Assembly (NCBI RefSeq): GCF_003815715.1
Contig: NZ_CP033922.1
Location: 930,001-994,000, forward strand
DNA: 64,000 bases
Direction of reading: 5' to 3'
Source: Chryseobacterium sp. G0162
Lineage (GTDB): Bacteria; Bacteroidota; Bacteroidia; Flavobacteriales; Weeksellaceae
Shown here piece after piece: positions 42,414 through 51,509 of this stretch. Made by a program: the position numbers and the translations under genes. Below the pieces are notes generated by a model. It was given only the letters and a program-made list of their open reading frames with translations, was not told the origin of the DNA and made no database searches. The first letter of the stretch is position 1. Every line of letters starts with the position of its first letter.

Positions 42414-42995
42414 ATGAACTGGAAAACCATTTTTAATCCGTTTGAAAGATTCGATGAAAAACTTTTACTTCTTGTCGGAATCCTTGCAATCGCTCTGTCT
42501 ATAGTTGCAGGATATTGGACAGGTACTACATTCACCAGTATATACAGAATCAGCTCTGTAGAAAATGCATCATTTCAGACCATTGTAATCTCTACTTTAT
42601 TAAGCTTTATAGCGGCCATTGCGGTTCTTTTTATTTTAGGCAAAATTCTAAATAGCAAGACAAGGATTATTGACATTGTCAATACGGTTTTAATTTCTCA
42701 GCTTGTTCTGATCCTTTTTCAATGCATCGGAAAAATATCATCCATTAGGCTGGCCGGAAAAAATATCATCAAGTATCAGTCTGATCCTTCGGGAGCATTT
42801 CCCTTTCTTGATTTTATGATTATGATTTGCATGACGGTTTTTTCCATTACCACACTTATCTATAGCATTACCCTTTTCTATAACGGATTCAAAACAGCAA
42901 CCAATATTAAAAAATGGCAGCATATTGTACTCTTTTGTATTGTTTCATTGATCAGCACTTTAGTCTGCCAAATTCTCATTAATAAAATCATTTAA
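42414..42995 (+). CDS. YIP1-type integral membrane protein
   Basis: 193 residues with about five membrane segments (LLLLVGILAIALSIVAGYW; IVISTLLSFIAAIAVLFILG; IVNTVLISQLVLILFQCI; MIMICMTVFSITTLIYSITLF; IVLFCIVSLISTLVCQILI). It matches the small YIP1-like membrane proteins found near serine hydrolases. It is 26 nt after the DUF2089 gene and 6 nt before the serine hydrolase gene, so the three form an operon. Confidence 0.75.
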   Translation: MNWKTIFNPFERFDEKLLLLVGILAIALSIVAGYWTGTTFTSIYRISSVENASFQTIVISTLLSFIAAIAVLFILGKILNSKTRIIDIVNTVLISQLVLILFQCIGKISSIRLAGKNIIKYQSDPSGAFPFLDFMIMICMTVFSITTLIYSITLFYNGFKTATNIKKWQHIVLFCIVSLISTLVCQILINKII

Positions 42996-43001
42996 AATAC
43001 C

Positions 43002-44654
43002 ATGAAAATCAAATTATTATTAGTGCTGGTGAGTCTGGCACAGCTTTCTTACGCCCAAATTGAAGGAGTCTGGAATGGTGAGTTGGATACTCAGAATATG
43101 AAACTTCCTGTTATCTTTACAATAACAAAGAAATCAAAAGCTTATACTACCATTCTTGTAAGCCCAAAACAAAGTTCAAGAGAAATCCCTGTAGAGAAAA
43201 CAGATTTCAATAATAATGAACTTAGTTTTGAAATAGGCAGCATCAATGCAGGCTACAAAGGAGTTTATAAAACAGATCATTTTGAAGGAAATTTAATTCA
43301 GAATGGCAGAACCATTTCTTTAAACCTTTACAGGGATAAAAAGCCGGAAACTTCTGATGTCGCTTATCTTGGCGAGAAATCAATCAACACACAAAAGATT
43401 GATGATTTTTTAAACTATATGGTTCAGAATAATCAGGAAATCGGAAGTGTAGCCATTTTCAGAAACGGAATCTCCATCTATAAAAGAGACTTCGGTCAGA
43501 ATCTTTTACCCGCAAACACTACTTATGATCAAAACACAGGGTATCAGATAGGCTCTATCAGTAAACTTATTACTGCTGTGATGCTTTTTCAGCTTATAGA
43601 AAAGGGAAAATTAAACCTTTCCGATCCTCTTTCCAAATTCTATCCTGAAATTCCCAATGCTAAAAACATTACTATCCAGACCATGCTGAACCATACCAGC
43701 GGATTGGGAGATTATGCAGGTGAATCTATTAAAGACAACTGGCTTTTTGGAAAAGCAGTAGGTGATAAGGCCATTATCGAAGTCATCAAAAAAGAAGGGG
43801 TAAAATCTAAACCCGGGGAGAAACTGAGATATTCCAACTCTGCCTATTTTCTATTAAGCAGGATACTGGAAAAAATCCATAACAAGCCTTATAATGAAGT
43901 TTTAAAGGAAAATATTCTGGAAAGAACTTCAATGCCCAACACGTTTTCTGTTCTTGACAATCCAAAGAATATTTTTAAATCGTATGAATTTAAAAAAGAT
44001 ACCTGGACAGAAGTAAAAGATTTTGATTTTCATAATTGTATCGGCTTAGGAGACATTACTTCTACTCCTGAAGACCTGAATACCTTTATCAATGCGCTAT
44101 TCAATGGTAAATTGATCAAGAAAGAAACTGTTGATATGATGATTTCCAATCCAAAAGAAAAAGTATTTGGTTCGGGAATCATGAAAGTTCCGTTCTACAA
44201 TATAATTTCCTACGGACATGGCGGTGATACGGCAGGAAGTCATTCAATAGTAACCTTCGAACCGACAGATCAACTATCTTACGCTGTAACCATTAATGGG
44301 CAAAACTTTCCTCATAATAATTTCTATATTGCCCTTATGAACCTTATATACGGCAAAGATTATCAATATCCGGTATTTAATACTGCTAAAATACCTGTTG
44401 CTGATCTTGAAAAATATATAGGCGATTACACTTCAAAAGATATTGCTCTAGGCTTAAAGATTTTGATTAAAGATCAAACATTATACGCCCAGGGCACCAA
44501 CCAGCCGGAATTTCCACTCACTGCAACAGAAAAAGACCAGTTCACCTTTGAAAAAGCAGGCCTAAAAATCTCTTTCATACCGGAAAAGAAACAACTCAAC
44601 TTGACCCAAGGCGGAAAAACGTTTTTGTTCAGTAAAAAGACTTCTGACCAATAG
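43002..44654 (+). CDS. Class C beta-lactamase-like serine hydrolase
   Basis: 550 residues with a signal peptide (LLLVLVSLAQLSYAQ). An N-terminal lipocalin-like segment (IEGVWNGELDTQNMKLPVIFTI, residues 20-120) precedes the hydrolase domain: nucleophile SxxK in QIGSISKLITAVML (about residue 185), the Tyr in LRYSNSAYFLLSRILEK (about 280) and the HGG motif in SYGHGGDTAGSHS (about 405). The C-terminal 100 residues form another lipocalin-like beta-domain. Likely a peptidase or esterase acting in the periplasm; beta-lactam hydrolysis is not implied. Confidence 0.88.
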   Translation: MKIKLLLVLVSLAQLSYAQIEGVWNGELDTQNMKLPVIFTITKKSKAYTTILVSPKQSSREIPVEKTDFNNNELSFEIGSINAGYKGVYKTDHFEGNLIQNGRTISLNLYRDKKPETSDVAYLGEKSINTQKIDDFLNYMVQNNQEIGSVAIFRNGISIYKRDFGQNLLPANTTYDQNTGYQIGSISKLITAVMLFQLIEKGKLNLSDPLSKFYPEIPNAKNITIQTMLNHTSGLGDYAGESIKDNWLFGKAVGDKAIIEVIKKEGVKSKPGEKLRYSNSAYFLLSRILEKIHNKPYNEVLKENILERTSMPNTFSVLDNPKNIFKSYEFKKDTWTEVKDFDFHNCIGLGDITSTPEDLNTFINALFNGKLIKKETVDMMISNPKEKVFGSGIMKVPFYNIISYGHGGDTAGSHSIVTFEPTDQLSYAVTINGQNFPHNNFYIALMNLIYGKDYQYPVFNTAKIPVADLEKYIGDYTSKDIALGLKILIKDQTLYAQGTNQPEFPLTATEKDQFTFEKAGLKISFIPEKKQLNLTQGGKTFLFSKKTSDQ

Positions 44655-44703
44655 TTTATGCCCAATACCATAATTGGAGACGTAACCATTAACAATAACC
44701 CAC

Positions 44704-44738
44704 AAAAAATCCTTAGATTATTCTCTAAGGATTTTTTT
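44704..44738 (+). terminator. Terminator after the serine hydrolase operon
   Basis: A 14-bp stem AAAAAATCCTTAGA / TCTAAGGATTTTTT with a 6-nt loop, followed by further T. Confidence 0.85.
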
Positions 44739-44778
44739 ATTTTAAATAATGGAGTTGATATACAATTTTATAGCTATT

Positions 44779-44851
44779 GTCATTCCGACGAAGGAGGAAT
44801 CTCTTTTCATTTAGATTCTTCATCTTACTTCGTTACATTCATCAGAATGAC
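44779..44851. repeat. GTCATTC-type inverted repeat, complete copy
   Basis: It begins GTCATTCCGACGAAGGAGG, continues AATCTC, and ends in opposed orientation with TTAGATTCTTC and CAGAATGAC. It is the most compact copy of the element seen inside the 195-bp repeats and at 23588-23713. It carries no gene. Confidence 0.75.
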
Positions 44852-44903
44852 AGAACAAAATTGGTTGATAATAGGTTATATATACCCTTAAATACATGCT
44901 ACA

Positions 44904-46322
44904 CTAGCATTCCGGAACATTCACCGCAATCGCTAAGCCTCCTTCAGAAGTTTCTTTGAAGCGGTCACTCATAGAAAGAGCCGTTTCCCACATCGTCTGA
45001 ATTACCTCATCTAAAGTTACTTTTGCTTTGGCAGGATCACTTTCCAGTGCGATATTGGCGGCTGTAATAGCTTTCATTGCCCCCATTGTATTTCTTTCAA
45101 TACATGGAATCTGTACAAGTCCTCTGATAGGGTCACATGTTAGTCCAAGGTGATGCTCCATCGCAATTTCTGCGGCCATCAATACTTGTCCTACACTTCC
45201 TCCTAAAATTTCTGTAAGACCTGCTGCAGCCATTGCAGATGAAACTCCGATTTCTGCCTGACATCCACCCATTGCAGCAGAGATGGTTGCATTTTTCTTG
45301 AATAATGTCCCAATTTCTCCTGCTACCAATAAGAAACGAATGATATCATCTTCACTGATAGAATCTGTAAACGCCTGAGAATACATCAAAACTGCCGGAA
45401 TTACGCCACTTGCTCCATTGGTAGGTGCTGTGATAATTCTTCCAAAGCTTGCATTTTCCTCATTCACTGCCAGTGCAAAACAGGCAATCCATTTATTGAT
45501 ATTGGTGAAATTTTCTTCAGCATCCACAACCTGTTGGAACCATTCATCCTTATTCTTATAAATTTTATCTCCCAACAACTTTCTGTTGATTCCCGCTGCT
45601 CTTCTGGTGACATTTAATCCTCCGGGAAGAATACCTTCTTTATTGACTCCTTTATAAATACATTCTTTGATCTGCTGCCAGATATACAATGCTTCTGCTT
45701 TCGTCTCTTCCTGGGTTCTCCAGCTTTCTTCATTAATAAAAATTAAGTCTGAAATCTTTTTAAGGCCCAGTTTTTCACAATATTTTGCAATATCTGAAGC
45801 CTTATGGCAAGGGTACAATGTTCTTACACATTGCTTCTGAATTGAGTTTTTTTCCTGGCTGGCAATAAAACCTCCTCCTACAGAATAAAAATCCTGAACA
45901 AGCTCGGTTCCATCTTCAAAAACAGCTCTGAAAATCATCCCATTCGGGTGAAAATCAAGAGATTTTTTCATATTGAGAATCAAATGATGTCCATAAATAA
46001 ATGGAATCACCTTTTCCCCTCCAAGATTAAGGGTTTGAGTACTCTTGATATAATCTATTTTTTCATCAATTTTGGTGGTATCAATCACTTTATAATCTTC
46101 ACCATTGAGACCAAGCATTCCTGCGATATCTGTTCCGTGCCCTATTCCCGTTTTGGCAAGTGAACCGAAGAATTCAAGAAAGACTTCTTTCACTTCTTCT
46201 ATTGATCTTTCTCTTTTTATAATCCTGATGAATGCAGATGCTGCATTCCATGGCCCCATCGTATGCGAACTGGATGGACCTATCCCTACTTTAATAATCT
46301 CAAAAACCGATATTGATTCCAT
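44904..46322 (-). CDS. sdaA: L-serine ammonia-lyase, iron-sulphur type
   Basis: 472 residues from the ATG at 46322 (MESISVFEIIKVGIGPSSSHTMG). The longer frame to 46379 is excluded by a TATCTTTG promoter box at 46355-46348 lying inside it. It deaminates serine to pyruvate. N-terminal beta-domain SSSHTMGPWNAA and the C-terminal alpha-domain with GGCQAEIGVSSAMAAAGL and CDPIRGLVQIPCIERN, which supplies the [4Fe-4S] cysteines, are intact. Single fused chain as in other bacteria with the one-polypeptide type. Confidence 0.93.
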   Translation of the reverse strand: MESISVFEIIKVGIGPSSSHTMGPWNAASAFIRIIKRERSIEEVKEVFLEFFGSLAKTGIGHGTDIAGMLGLNGEDYKVIDTTKIDEKIDYIKSTQTLNLGGEKVIPFIYGHHLILNMKKSLDFHPNGMIFRAVFEDGTELVQDFYSVGGGFIASQEKNSIQKQCVRTLYPCHKASDIAKYCEKLGLKKISDLIFINEESWRTQEETKAEALYIWQQIKECIYKGVNKEGILPGGLNVTRRAAGINRKLLGDKIYKNKDEWFQQVVDAEENFTNINKWIACFALAVNEENASFGRIITAPTNGASGVIPAVLMYSQAFTDSISEDDIIRFLLVAGEIGTLFKKNATISAAMGGCQAEIGVSSAMAAAGLTEILGGSVGQVLMAAEIAMEHHLGLTCDPIRGLVQIPCIERNTMGAMKAITAANIALESDPAKAKVTLDEVIQTMWETALSMSDRFKETSEGGLAIAVNVPEC

Positions 46323-46347
46323 AAATGATTCTTCATTTTCCTCAAAG

Positions 46348-46355
46348 CAAAGATA
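46348..46355 (-). promoter_or_regulatory. -7 box of sdaA
   Basis: Minus-strand TATCTTTG, an exact TAnnTTTG match, 25 nt before the ATG at 46322. It supports that start over the longer frame. Confidence 0.6.
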
Positions 46356-46435
46356 CATGATAAATCTTATAATAAGCATAGTAAAATCTCACAATTAGCA
46401 GCCCTTCATCATGAATATAATAAATAGGTAACCCG

Positions 46436-46443
46436 TATTTTTG
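46436..46443 (+). promoter_or_regulatory. -7 box of the Crp/Fnr-type regulator gene
   Basis: TATTTTTG, an exact TAnnTTTG match, 64 nt before the start codon at 46508. Confidence 0.5.
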
Positions 46444-46507
46444 TAAATTAGCCAATATCATTTACCTTATTCAGAGCCAGCACCAAGTTCTCTTTAAATT
46501 ATTTTGA

Positions 46508-47086
46508 ATGGAAACATTAATTAAAAGCATTACAGAGCATGTTAAGCTTAGTCCGGAAGAGATTTCCCTTTGTAAAAGTTTTTGGACAGAAAGAACGTTG
46601 GAAAAAGGGGAATCTCTTTTAAGAAATGGAGAGATCTGTCGGCATGACAGCTATATTATTTCAGGGGTTTTAAAGGCTTTTTGTATCAATTCTGAAAATG
46701 GAAATGAAGAGATCCTCTTTTTAGCAATTGACCATTGGTGGGCTACCGATATCTCCAGTTTCTCCAAACAAAAAACATCCATTTACAACATACAGGCAGT
46801 TGAAAAAACAACACTCCTACAGATCAGTCATCTCTCTTTTCAAAAAATGCTGGAACAAATTCCCTCTTTGGAAAAATATTTCAGGATTATTTTAGAAGGT
46901 TATTTGGGAACTCTTGAGAAAAGAATTGTTTTTAATCACATGTATAAAGCCGAACAGAAATATTATGATTTCCTGGATACCTATCCGGATGTGGCCTCCA
47001 GAGTTCCTCAATATTTAATAGCATCCTACTTAGGAGTATCTGCGGAATTTATAAGCAGGATCAGGAAAAAAAATAAATCCTCTTGA
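46508..47086 (+). CDS. Crp/Fnr-family transcriptional regulator
   Basis: 192 residues. The N-terminal cyclic-nucleotide-binding-like domain spans about residues 25-110 (TLEKGESLLRNGEICRHDSYIISGVLKAFCI). The C-terminus contains a shortened HTH (DVASRVPQYLIASYLGVSAEFISRIRKKN). No Fnr-type cysteine cluster is visible, and no Arg/Ser set for cAMP binding is evident. The NAD(P)H oxidoreductase gene 60 nt downstream on the same strand is the likely partner or target. Confidence 0.88.
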   Translation: METLIKSITEHVKLSPEEISLCKSFWTERTLEKGESLLRNGEICRHDSYIISGVLKAFCINSENGNEEILFLAIDHWWATDISSFSKQKTSIYNIQAVEKTTLLQISHLSFQKMLEQIPSLEKYFRIILEGYLGTLEKRIVFNHMYKAEQKYYDFLDTYPDVASRVPQYLIASYLGVSAEFISRIRKKNKSS

Positions 47087-47146
47087 ACTAGATCAATTTT
47101 TTCCCAATGAATAATCATGAATTTTGTGGTTATAAAATCATAACAA

Positions 47147-47770
47147 ATGAAAGTACTGATTATCAATGCAAGTGTAAGAAACGGAAGATCTTACAGCAGA
47201 AAATTAACCCAACTTTTTGTTGAAAACTGGAAAACGAAATATCCATCCGATACATTCACTCATAGAGAAACCGGAATTGACAGTATTCCTAATATAGATG
47301 AACGCTGGATTGCCGGTGCCTTTAAAAAGCCCTCAGACAGAACAGAAGAAAACCATAAAGCCTTACAGTTAAGCGATGAGCTGGTAAAAGAACTCAAAGA
47401 ACATGACATATATGTAATAGGAACTCCAATGTACAACTGGTCTATTCCAGCAGGATTAAAAGCCTATATCGATCAGATAATGAGAATTAATGAAACCTGG
47501 AAATTCAGATCCGGAGTTCCTGATGGTGATTATGCGGGGCTGCTGGAAAACAAAAAAGCTTTTCTATTATCAACGCGTGGTGACACTGGATATGGTGAAA
47601 ATGAAAAAAACGGACACATCAATTTTCAGACTACCTATCTGAAACATATTTTAGGGATTATGGGAGTTACAGACGTTACTACCTTTTCATTGGATAATGA
47701 AGAATTTGGTGGTGAAATTTTTGAAAATTCAAAAAATGAAATCTTTAAGGCCATTCACTCTATTGAATAA
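47147..47770 (+). CDS. FMN-dependent NAD(P)H oxidoreductase (flavodoxin-fold, azoreductase/NQO type)
   Basis: 207 residues. The phosphate-binding loop INASVRNGRSYSRKL (residues 5-19), GTPMYNWSIPAGLKAYIDQIMR (about 95-115) and the STRGDTGYGENE segment (about 145-156) are typical of the AzoR/NQO flavodoxin-like family. It is likely a quinone or azo reductase, possibly for electrophile stress. The Crp-type regulator immediately upstream is probably functionally linked. Confidence 0.88.
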   Translation: MKVLIINASVRNGRSYSRKLTQLFVENWKTKYPSDTFTHRETGIDSIPNIDERWIAGAFKKPSDRTEENHKALQLSDELVKELKEHDIYVIGTPMYNWSIPAGLKAYIDQIMRINETWKFRSGVPDGDYAGLLENKKAFLLSTRGDTGYGENEKNGHINFQTTYLKHILGIMGVTDVTTFSLDNEEFGGEIFENSKNEIFKAIHSIE

Positions 47771-47784
47771 GACACTACTTTTCA

Positions 47785-47812
47785 ACTAGGGTCTCCTGAA
47801 GGCTCTAGTTTT
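47785..47812. terminator. Terminator between the oxidoreductase and amt genes
   Basis: A weak hairpin AACTAG / CTAGTT with a GGTCTCCTGAAGGCT interior and a T run to the right, in the 48-nt gap between two convergent genes. Confidence 0.5.
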
Positions 47813-47818
47813 TATCTA

Positions 47819-49162
47819 TTAATTAAAACGCTCCCGGTGTTGGGAAAGATCTAACCCCATATTTTCAGAATCCTCCGAAACCCTTAATGTAATCATCGCA
47901 TTGGTCACTTTATACAACAATAAAGACCCGAAAAAAGTAAATACAGACACCAGAAATAATGCAGCCAGATGATGAAGAAATACATCAACTCCTCCATGAA
48001 GAAGACTGGCGTTCTCACCATGAGCAAAAATAGCAGTCAGAATCATTCCCATAATACCACCTACTCCATGACAGGCAAAAACATCCAGGGTATCATCTAC
48101 CTTATTTAAAGCTTTCCAGTTGACCATCAGGTTAGAAACAATGGCAGAAATAAACCCTATAAAAAGACTCTCCTGAATGCTGACAAATCCGCATCCGGGT
48201 GTTATCGCTACAAGCCCAACCACTGCACCGATACAGGCTCCCAAAGAAGATACACTTCTCCCGTTAATCCTGTCAAAAAAGATCCAGGTCATCATGGCAG
48301 AAGCCGAAGCAATGGTGGTTGTTCCAAAAGCTGTTGCTGCAGACGCAGAAGCACTTAAAGCAGATCCTGCATTGAACCCAAACCATCCAAACCACAACAT
48401 TCCTGTTCCCAGAAGCACATAAGGAATATTGGAAGGTTCATGATGCGGATTTTTCCGTTTTCCCAATACCAAAGCTCCTGCGAGTGCTGCAAAACCTGCA
48501 CTCATGTGTACAACAGTTCCACCGGCAAAATCTTTCACTCCGAAATATTTATTTAAAAGGCCATCAGGATGCCAAACCATATGGCATAGCGGAGTATAAA
48601 TACAAATACTGAACAGAACAATGAATAAAAGGTAAGAAATGAAGCGAACCCTCTCCGCAAAAGACCCTGTAATAATGGCAGGGGTAATCACAGCAAATTT
48701 CATCTGGAATAAAGCAAACAGAATAAAAGGAATAGTAGGTGCCATCATGCGATGTGGCAGACTTCCCACTCCATTAAAAAAGGGATAGCTTAAAGGATTT
48801 CCAATGATTCCATAATGTTTCCCGGCAATGGTAATCCCCAAAGATTCACCAAAGGATAATGAAAAACCAACCACCACCCATACGATAGAGATCACTCCTA
48901 AAGCAATAAAGCTTTGCAGCATCGTAGAAATTACATTCTTTTTACCTACCATTCCTCCATAAAAGAAGGATAATCCCGGTGTCATTAATAATACAAGTCC
49001 TGCTGCTGCCAGAATCCAGGCTACATCTGCTCCTACAATTTTATCTTCAGTTAAAAATGCGCCCTTACCGGAAATATCTGTAGCCGGATGCCAGAACAAA
49101 CCTCCAATGGCAACCAATGCTATCATAGAGAATGAAACGATCCATTTAAAACCTATTTTCAT
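47819..49162 (-). CDS. amt: Ammonium transporter
   Basis: About 447 residues from the ATG at 49162 (MKIGFKWIVSFS); a TTG or ATG further up adds 8 residues. Eleven membrane segments are visible, with the Amt signature DFAGGTVVHMSAGFAALAGALVLG, the pore His residues (HMSAG and the later FACHGVGGIMG), and GPFE-like MTPGLSFFYGGMVGKKN. It imports ammonium by the trimeric Amt mechanism. No glnK follows downstream in this window, which is unusual for the family but seen in Bacteroidota. Confidence 0.95.
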   Translation of the reverse strand: MKIGFKWIVSFSMIALVAIGGLFWHPATDISGKGAFLTEDKIVGADVAWILAAAGLVLLMTPGLSFFYGGMVGKKNVISTMLQSFIALGVISIVWVVVGFSLSFGESLGITIAGKHYGIIGNPLSYPFFNGVGSLPHRMMAPTIPFILFALFQMKFAVITPAIITGSFAERVRFISYLLFIVLFSICIYTPLCHMVWHPDGLLNKYFGVKDFAGGTVVHMSAGFAALAGALVLGKRKNPHHEPSNIPYVLLGTGMLWFGWFGFNAGSALSASASAATAFGTTTIASASAMMTWIFFDRINGRSVSSLGACIGAVVGLVAITPGCGFVSIQESLFIGFISAIVSNLMVNWKALNKVDDTLDVFACHGVGGIMGMILTAIFAHGENASLLHGGVDVFLHHLAALFLVSVFTFFGSLLLYKVTNAMITLRVSEDSENMGLDLSQHRERFN

Positions 49163-49269
49163 AAAATTTATATTTAACCCTATCAAAATTACACATAAAT
49201 CTTATAAAAATATATTTAATTAAAAATATACCCCATAAAAAACTATTCAAAAAATAATATTATTACTTT

Positions 49270-49911
49270 TTAACTAAATATTTCATTCAGAATTTTAGAA
49301 ACTTCTTTTGCTTTTGTCGCCGGAAACAGATGAGTTCCTCCTTTGATTATGTAATCAGGCTTTGAATTTCGAATGGGAAAAACAATATCCTTGTCTCCCA
49401 GAATCTGAATCACTTTTGGATTTTCTTCAAATTTCCATTCAGCAACCTTTTCTACAGACCATTTCAGATAATAAGGATCTCTTACCCTGAAATATTGAAG
49501 AACTCTTGGATTCTTTGGATCAAACAACTTTCTGAGAACAGCATATACATTGGCTGCCCTTGTGTTAAATAGCCCTACGGGTAATAGTCTAGGGATTTTA
49601 GTTATTTCTCCTGTCTTTATAAATTTTGATTTTTCCTTATCAGATTTTATGCTTCCCAAAATGATGACTTTCTCAGCGGGCTTCAAACGATTGATCTCCT
49701 GCACCATAATACCTCCAAAAGAATATCCCAACAGATAAAATGGCTCTGAAGAATCTACTTTTTCTGCCATTCTTTCCACATAAGCATGAAAAGGTTCATT
49801 TTTTTCCGGAATGAGCCAGTCAATAAAAATGAGTTCACAATCTTTAGGAAACTGTAATCTTTCAAGTACCTTGAAGTCTGCTCCAAGACCGCTTACAACA
49901 TAAATTTTCAT
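49270..49911 (-). CDS. Alpha/beta hydrolase, small
   Basis: 213 residues with the hydrolase elbow LLGYSFGGIMVQEI (nucleophile Ser about residue 67), an acidic residue in IQILGDKDIVFPI (about 165) and His in KGGTHLFPATKAK (about 193). There is no signal peptide, so it is cytoplasmic. The substrate is unknown; the small lid region suggests an esterase or lipase-like activity. It is monocistronic between amt and the YceI pair. Confidence 0.8.
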   Translation of the reverse strand: MKIYVVSGLGADFKVLERLQFPKDCELIFIDWLIPEKNEPFHAYVERMAEKVDSSEPFYLLGYSFGGIMVQEINRLKPAEKVIILGSIKSDKEKSKFIKTGEITKIPRLLPVGLFNTRAANVYAVLRKLFDPKNPRVLQYFRVRDPYYLKWSVEKVAEWKFEENPKVIQILGDKDIVFPIRNSKPDYIIKGGTHLFPATKAKEVSKILNEIFS

Positions 49912-50046
49912 CCTACTAATTTATAAAAAAAGCTACTATTAGGATTAAAAAAATTGATTGACAAAACCATTATCATTTTAAACACTCCTTTAGAGACTAA
50001 TTTTATACATTAGAGATTTGACTCCACTAATCCTCAAACTATTACA

Positions 50047-50079
50047 CAAAAAAAGCAGTTCCAGGGAACCGCTCTTTTT
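50047..50079 (-). terminator. Terminator after YceI gene 1
   Basis: Minus-strand hairpin with paired GAGCGGTTCC / GGAACTGCTT arms and a T run, 18-50 nt past the stop codon at 50097. Confidence 0.75.
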
Positions 50080-50096
50080 ATCAACATTATTTAATT

Positions 50097-50723
50097 TTAT
50101 TTCTTCTTTGCAGGAACTCTATTTTCGTTATCCAGCTTTTCAGTAGATACTTTGAACTGAATATCCATTTCGTTCTTGATGAAGTAATCTTTCAGAGAAG
50201 ACTGGTAGAATACCTTGAAATCTCTTCTGTTCAGAGAGAACTTCGCAGATTCAATAGATGTTGTAAACTGAGTGACATACACGTTCGCAGGGAAAGAAAT
50301 TGTTTTTCTTACTCCTTTAAGGGTAAGGTCACCGTATACGGTAGAGTTATACTCACTGTTTGCTAATGGAATAATTTTAGTCAGGTGGAACTTCGCAACC
50401 GGAAATTTCTTTACTTCAAAGAAGTTGGTACTTTTCAGATCATTGGTAAGTTTGATCTGATCTTCATCAGAAACGTCACCCGCCATCATACTTCTCATAT
50501 CTATGATGAACTCACCATCTACCAGTACAGTATGATCGAAGTTGAATTTTCCACTTTTTAATTTTACCGTTCCTGAATGGGAGGAAGCCTCAGTTTTTAC
50601 AACCTTATATCCCCACCACCTGATCTCTGATGAAGTCACTTTCGAAACCTTATCAAATTTTCTCTGGGCAGAAACAAATGATATACTTGCGCACACCACA
50701 GCAAACAATAGTAATCTTTTCAT
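50097..50723 (-). CDS. YceI-family lipid-binding protein, copy 1
   Basis: 208 residues with a signal peptide (LLLFAVVCASISFVSAQR). The YceI beta-barrel begins at SSEIRWWGYKVVKTEASSHSGTVKLKSGKFNF and continues with GDLTLKGVRKTISFPANVYV. YceI proteins bind isoprenoid-type lipids in the periplasm. It has a C-terminal extension (DNENRVPAKKK). A paralogue lies directly upstream (50802-51368) with its own terminator between, so the pair arose by tandem duplication. Confidence 0.88.
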   Translation of the reverse strand: MKRLLLFAVVCASISFVSAQRKFDKVSKVTSSEIRWWGYKVVKTEASSHSGTVKLKSGKFNFDHTVLVDGEFIIDMRSMMAGDVSDEDQIKLTNDLKSTNFFEVKKFPVAKFHLTKIIPLANSEYNSTVYGDLTLKGVRKTISFPANVYVTQFTTSIESAKFSLNRRDFKVFYQSSLKDYFIKNEMDIQFKVSTEKLDNENRVPAKKK

Positions 50724-50756
50724 TCTTTTTTATTTACAATTCAACAAAAATAAAAA

Positions 50757-50780
50757 AAAGTGTAGAACTTCTACACTTTT
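50757..50780. terminator. Terminator between the two YceI genes
   Basis: Perfect inverted repeat AAAAGTGTAGAA / TTCTACACTTTT with T runs on both sides. It ends transcription of the upstream YceI gene on the minus strand. Confidence 0.85.
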
Positions 50781-50801
50781 AATAATCTTTTTTTGATTAA
50801 T

Positions 50802-51368
50802 TTATTGAGCAGTTACCTTAACAAGCATATCGATGTCATCTTTCAAAAATACATCCTGCATAGAAGACTTGTAAGAAACGTCAAACTTCTGTCTGTCGAA
50901 AGAGAATTTGTTTGAAACTAAGCTTACAACTCCTTTACTGTAAGCAATTTTTGCAGGGAAAGTAATTGCGTTTGTTTTTCCTTTTACCGTAAGATTTCCG
51001 GTTACTAAAGAGTTGTAAATTTTATCGTTGTTTTTCTTTACTCCTGTAATGGTAAAACTAGCAGTAGGGAATTTTTCAACTTCAAAGAAATCACCATTTT
51101 TAAGGTGTCCGTTCAATTTTTGTTGAGAATCACCTGAAACATCCGTAGCATTAATAGAAGTCATATCCAATACGAAGTTTCCTCCTACAAGCTGGTTCCC
51201 TTTCATTACCATATCACCTGATTTTACTTTCACAGTTCCATCGTGAGAACTTGCTTCAGATTTTGCAACTTTATATCCCCACCAGTGAACATCAGATGCT
51301 ACTACTTTTTTGGACTGTCCGAAAGCTAAACCACCAGCTAATACTGCTAATAAAAATATTTTTTTCAT
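50802..51368 (-). CDS. YceI-family lipid-binding protein, copy 2
   Basis: 188 residues with a signal peptide (FLLAVLAGGLAFGQSK) and the YceI domain (ASDVHWWGYKVAKSEASSHDGTVKVKSG ... GNLTVKGKTNAITFPAKIAY). It is similar to copy 1 across the whole domain, with WWGYK and SSHxGTVK shared. The promoter box TACCTTTG (51404-51397, minus strand) lies 28 nt upstream. Each copy has its own terminator, so expression may differ. Confidence 0.88.
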   Translation of the reverse strand: MKKIFLLAVLAGGLAFGQSKKVVASDVHWWGYKVAKSEASSHDGTVKVKSGDMVMKGNQLVGGNFVLDMTSINATDVSGDSQQKLNGHLKNGDFFEVEKFPTASFTITGVKKNNDKIYNSLVTGNLTVKGKTNAITFPAKIAYSKGVVSLVSNKFSFDRQKFDVSYKSSMQDVFLKDDIDMLVKVTAQ

Positions 51369-51480
51369 TGTTTAGAATTATTTTAATTAAGTTTAACAAA
51401 GGTAGCCAACTTATTTGATAGATTTCATTGATGTATATCAAGAATATCAATTATTTTTATGAATAATATCATCCCATAAA

Positions 51481-51508
51481 AAAACTCCGAATTTCTTCGG
51501 AGCTTTTT
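51481..51508 (-). terminator. Terminator after glk
   Basis: The hairpin AAAACTCCGAA / TTCGGAGCTTTT with a 4-nt loop sits immediately after the glk stop codon; a T run is present on the minus strand. Confidence 0.8.
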
Positions 51509-51509
51509 A

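Noticed and set aside
44658..44959. Small plus-strand frames after the serine hydrolase
   Set aside because: They run through a terminator hairpin and the GTCATTC-type repeat and have no family resemblance.
47819..49162. Missing glnK next to amt as evidence of a deletion
   Set aside because: In Bacteroidota amt often lacks an adjacent glnK, so absence here is not informative.
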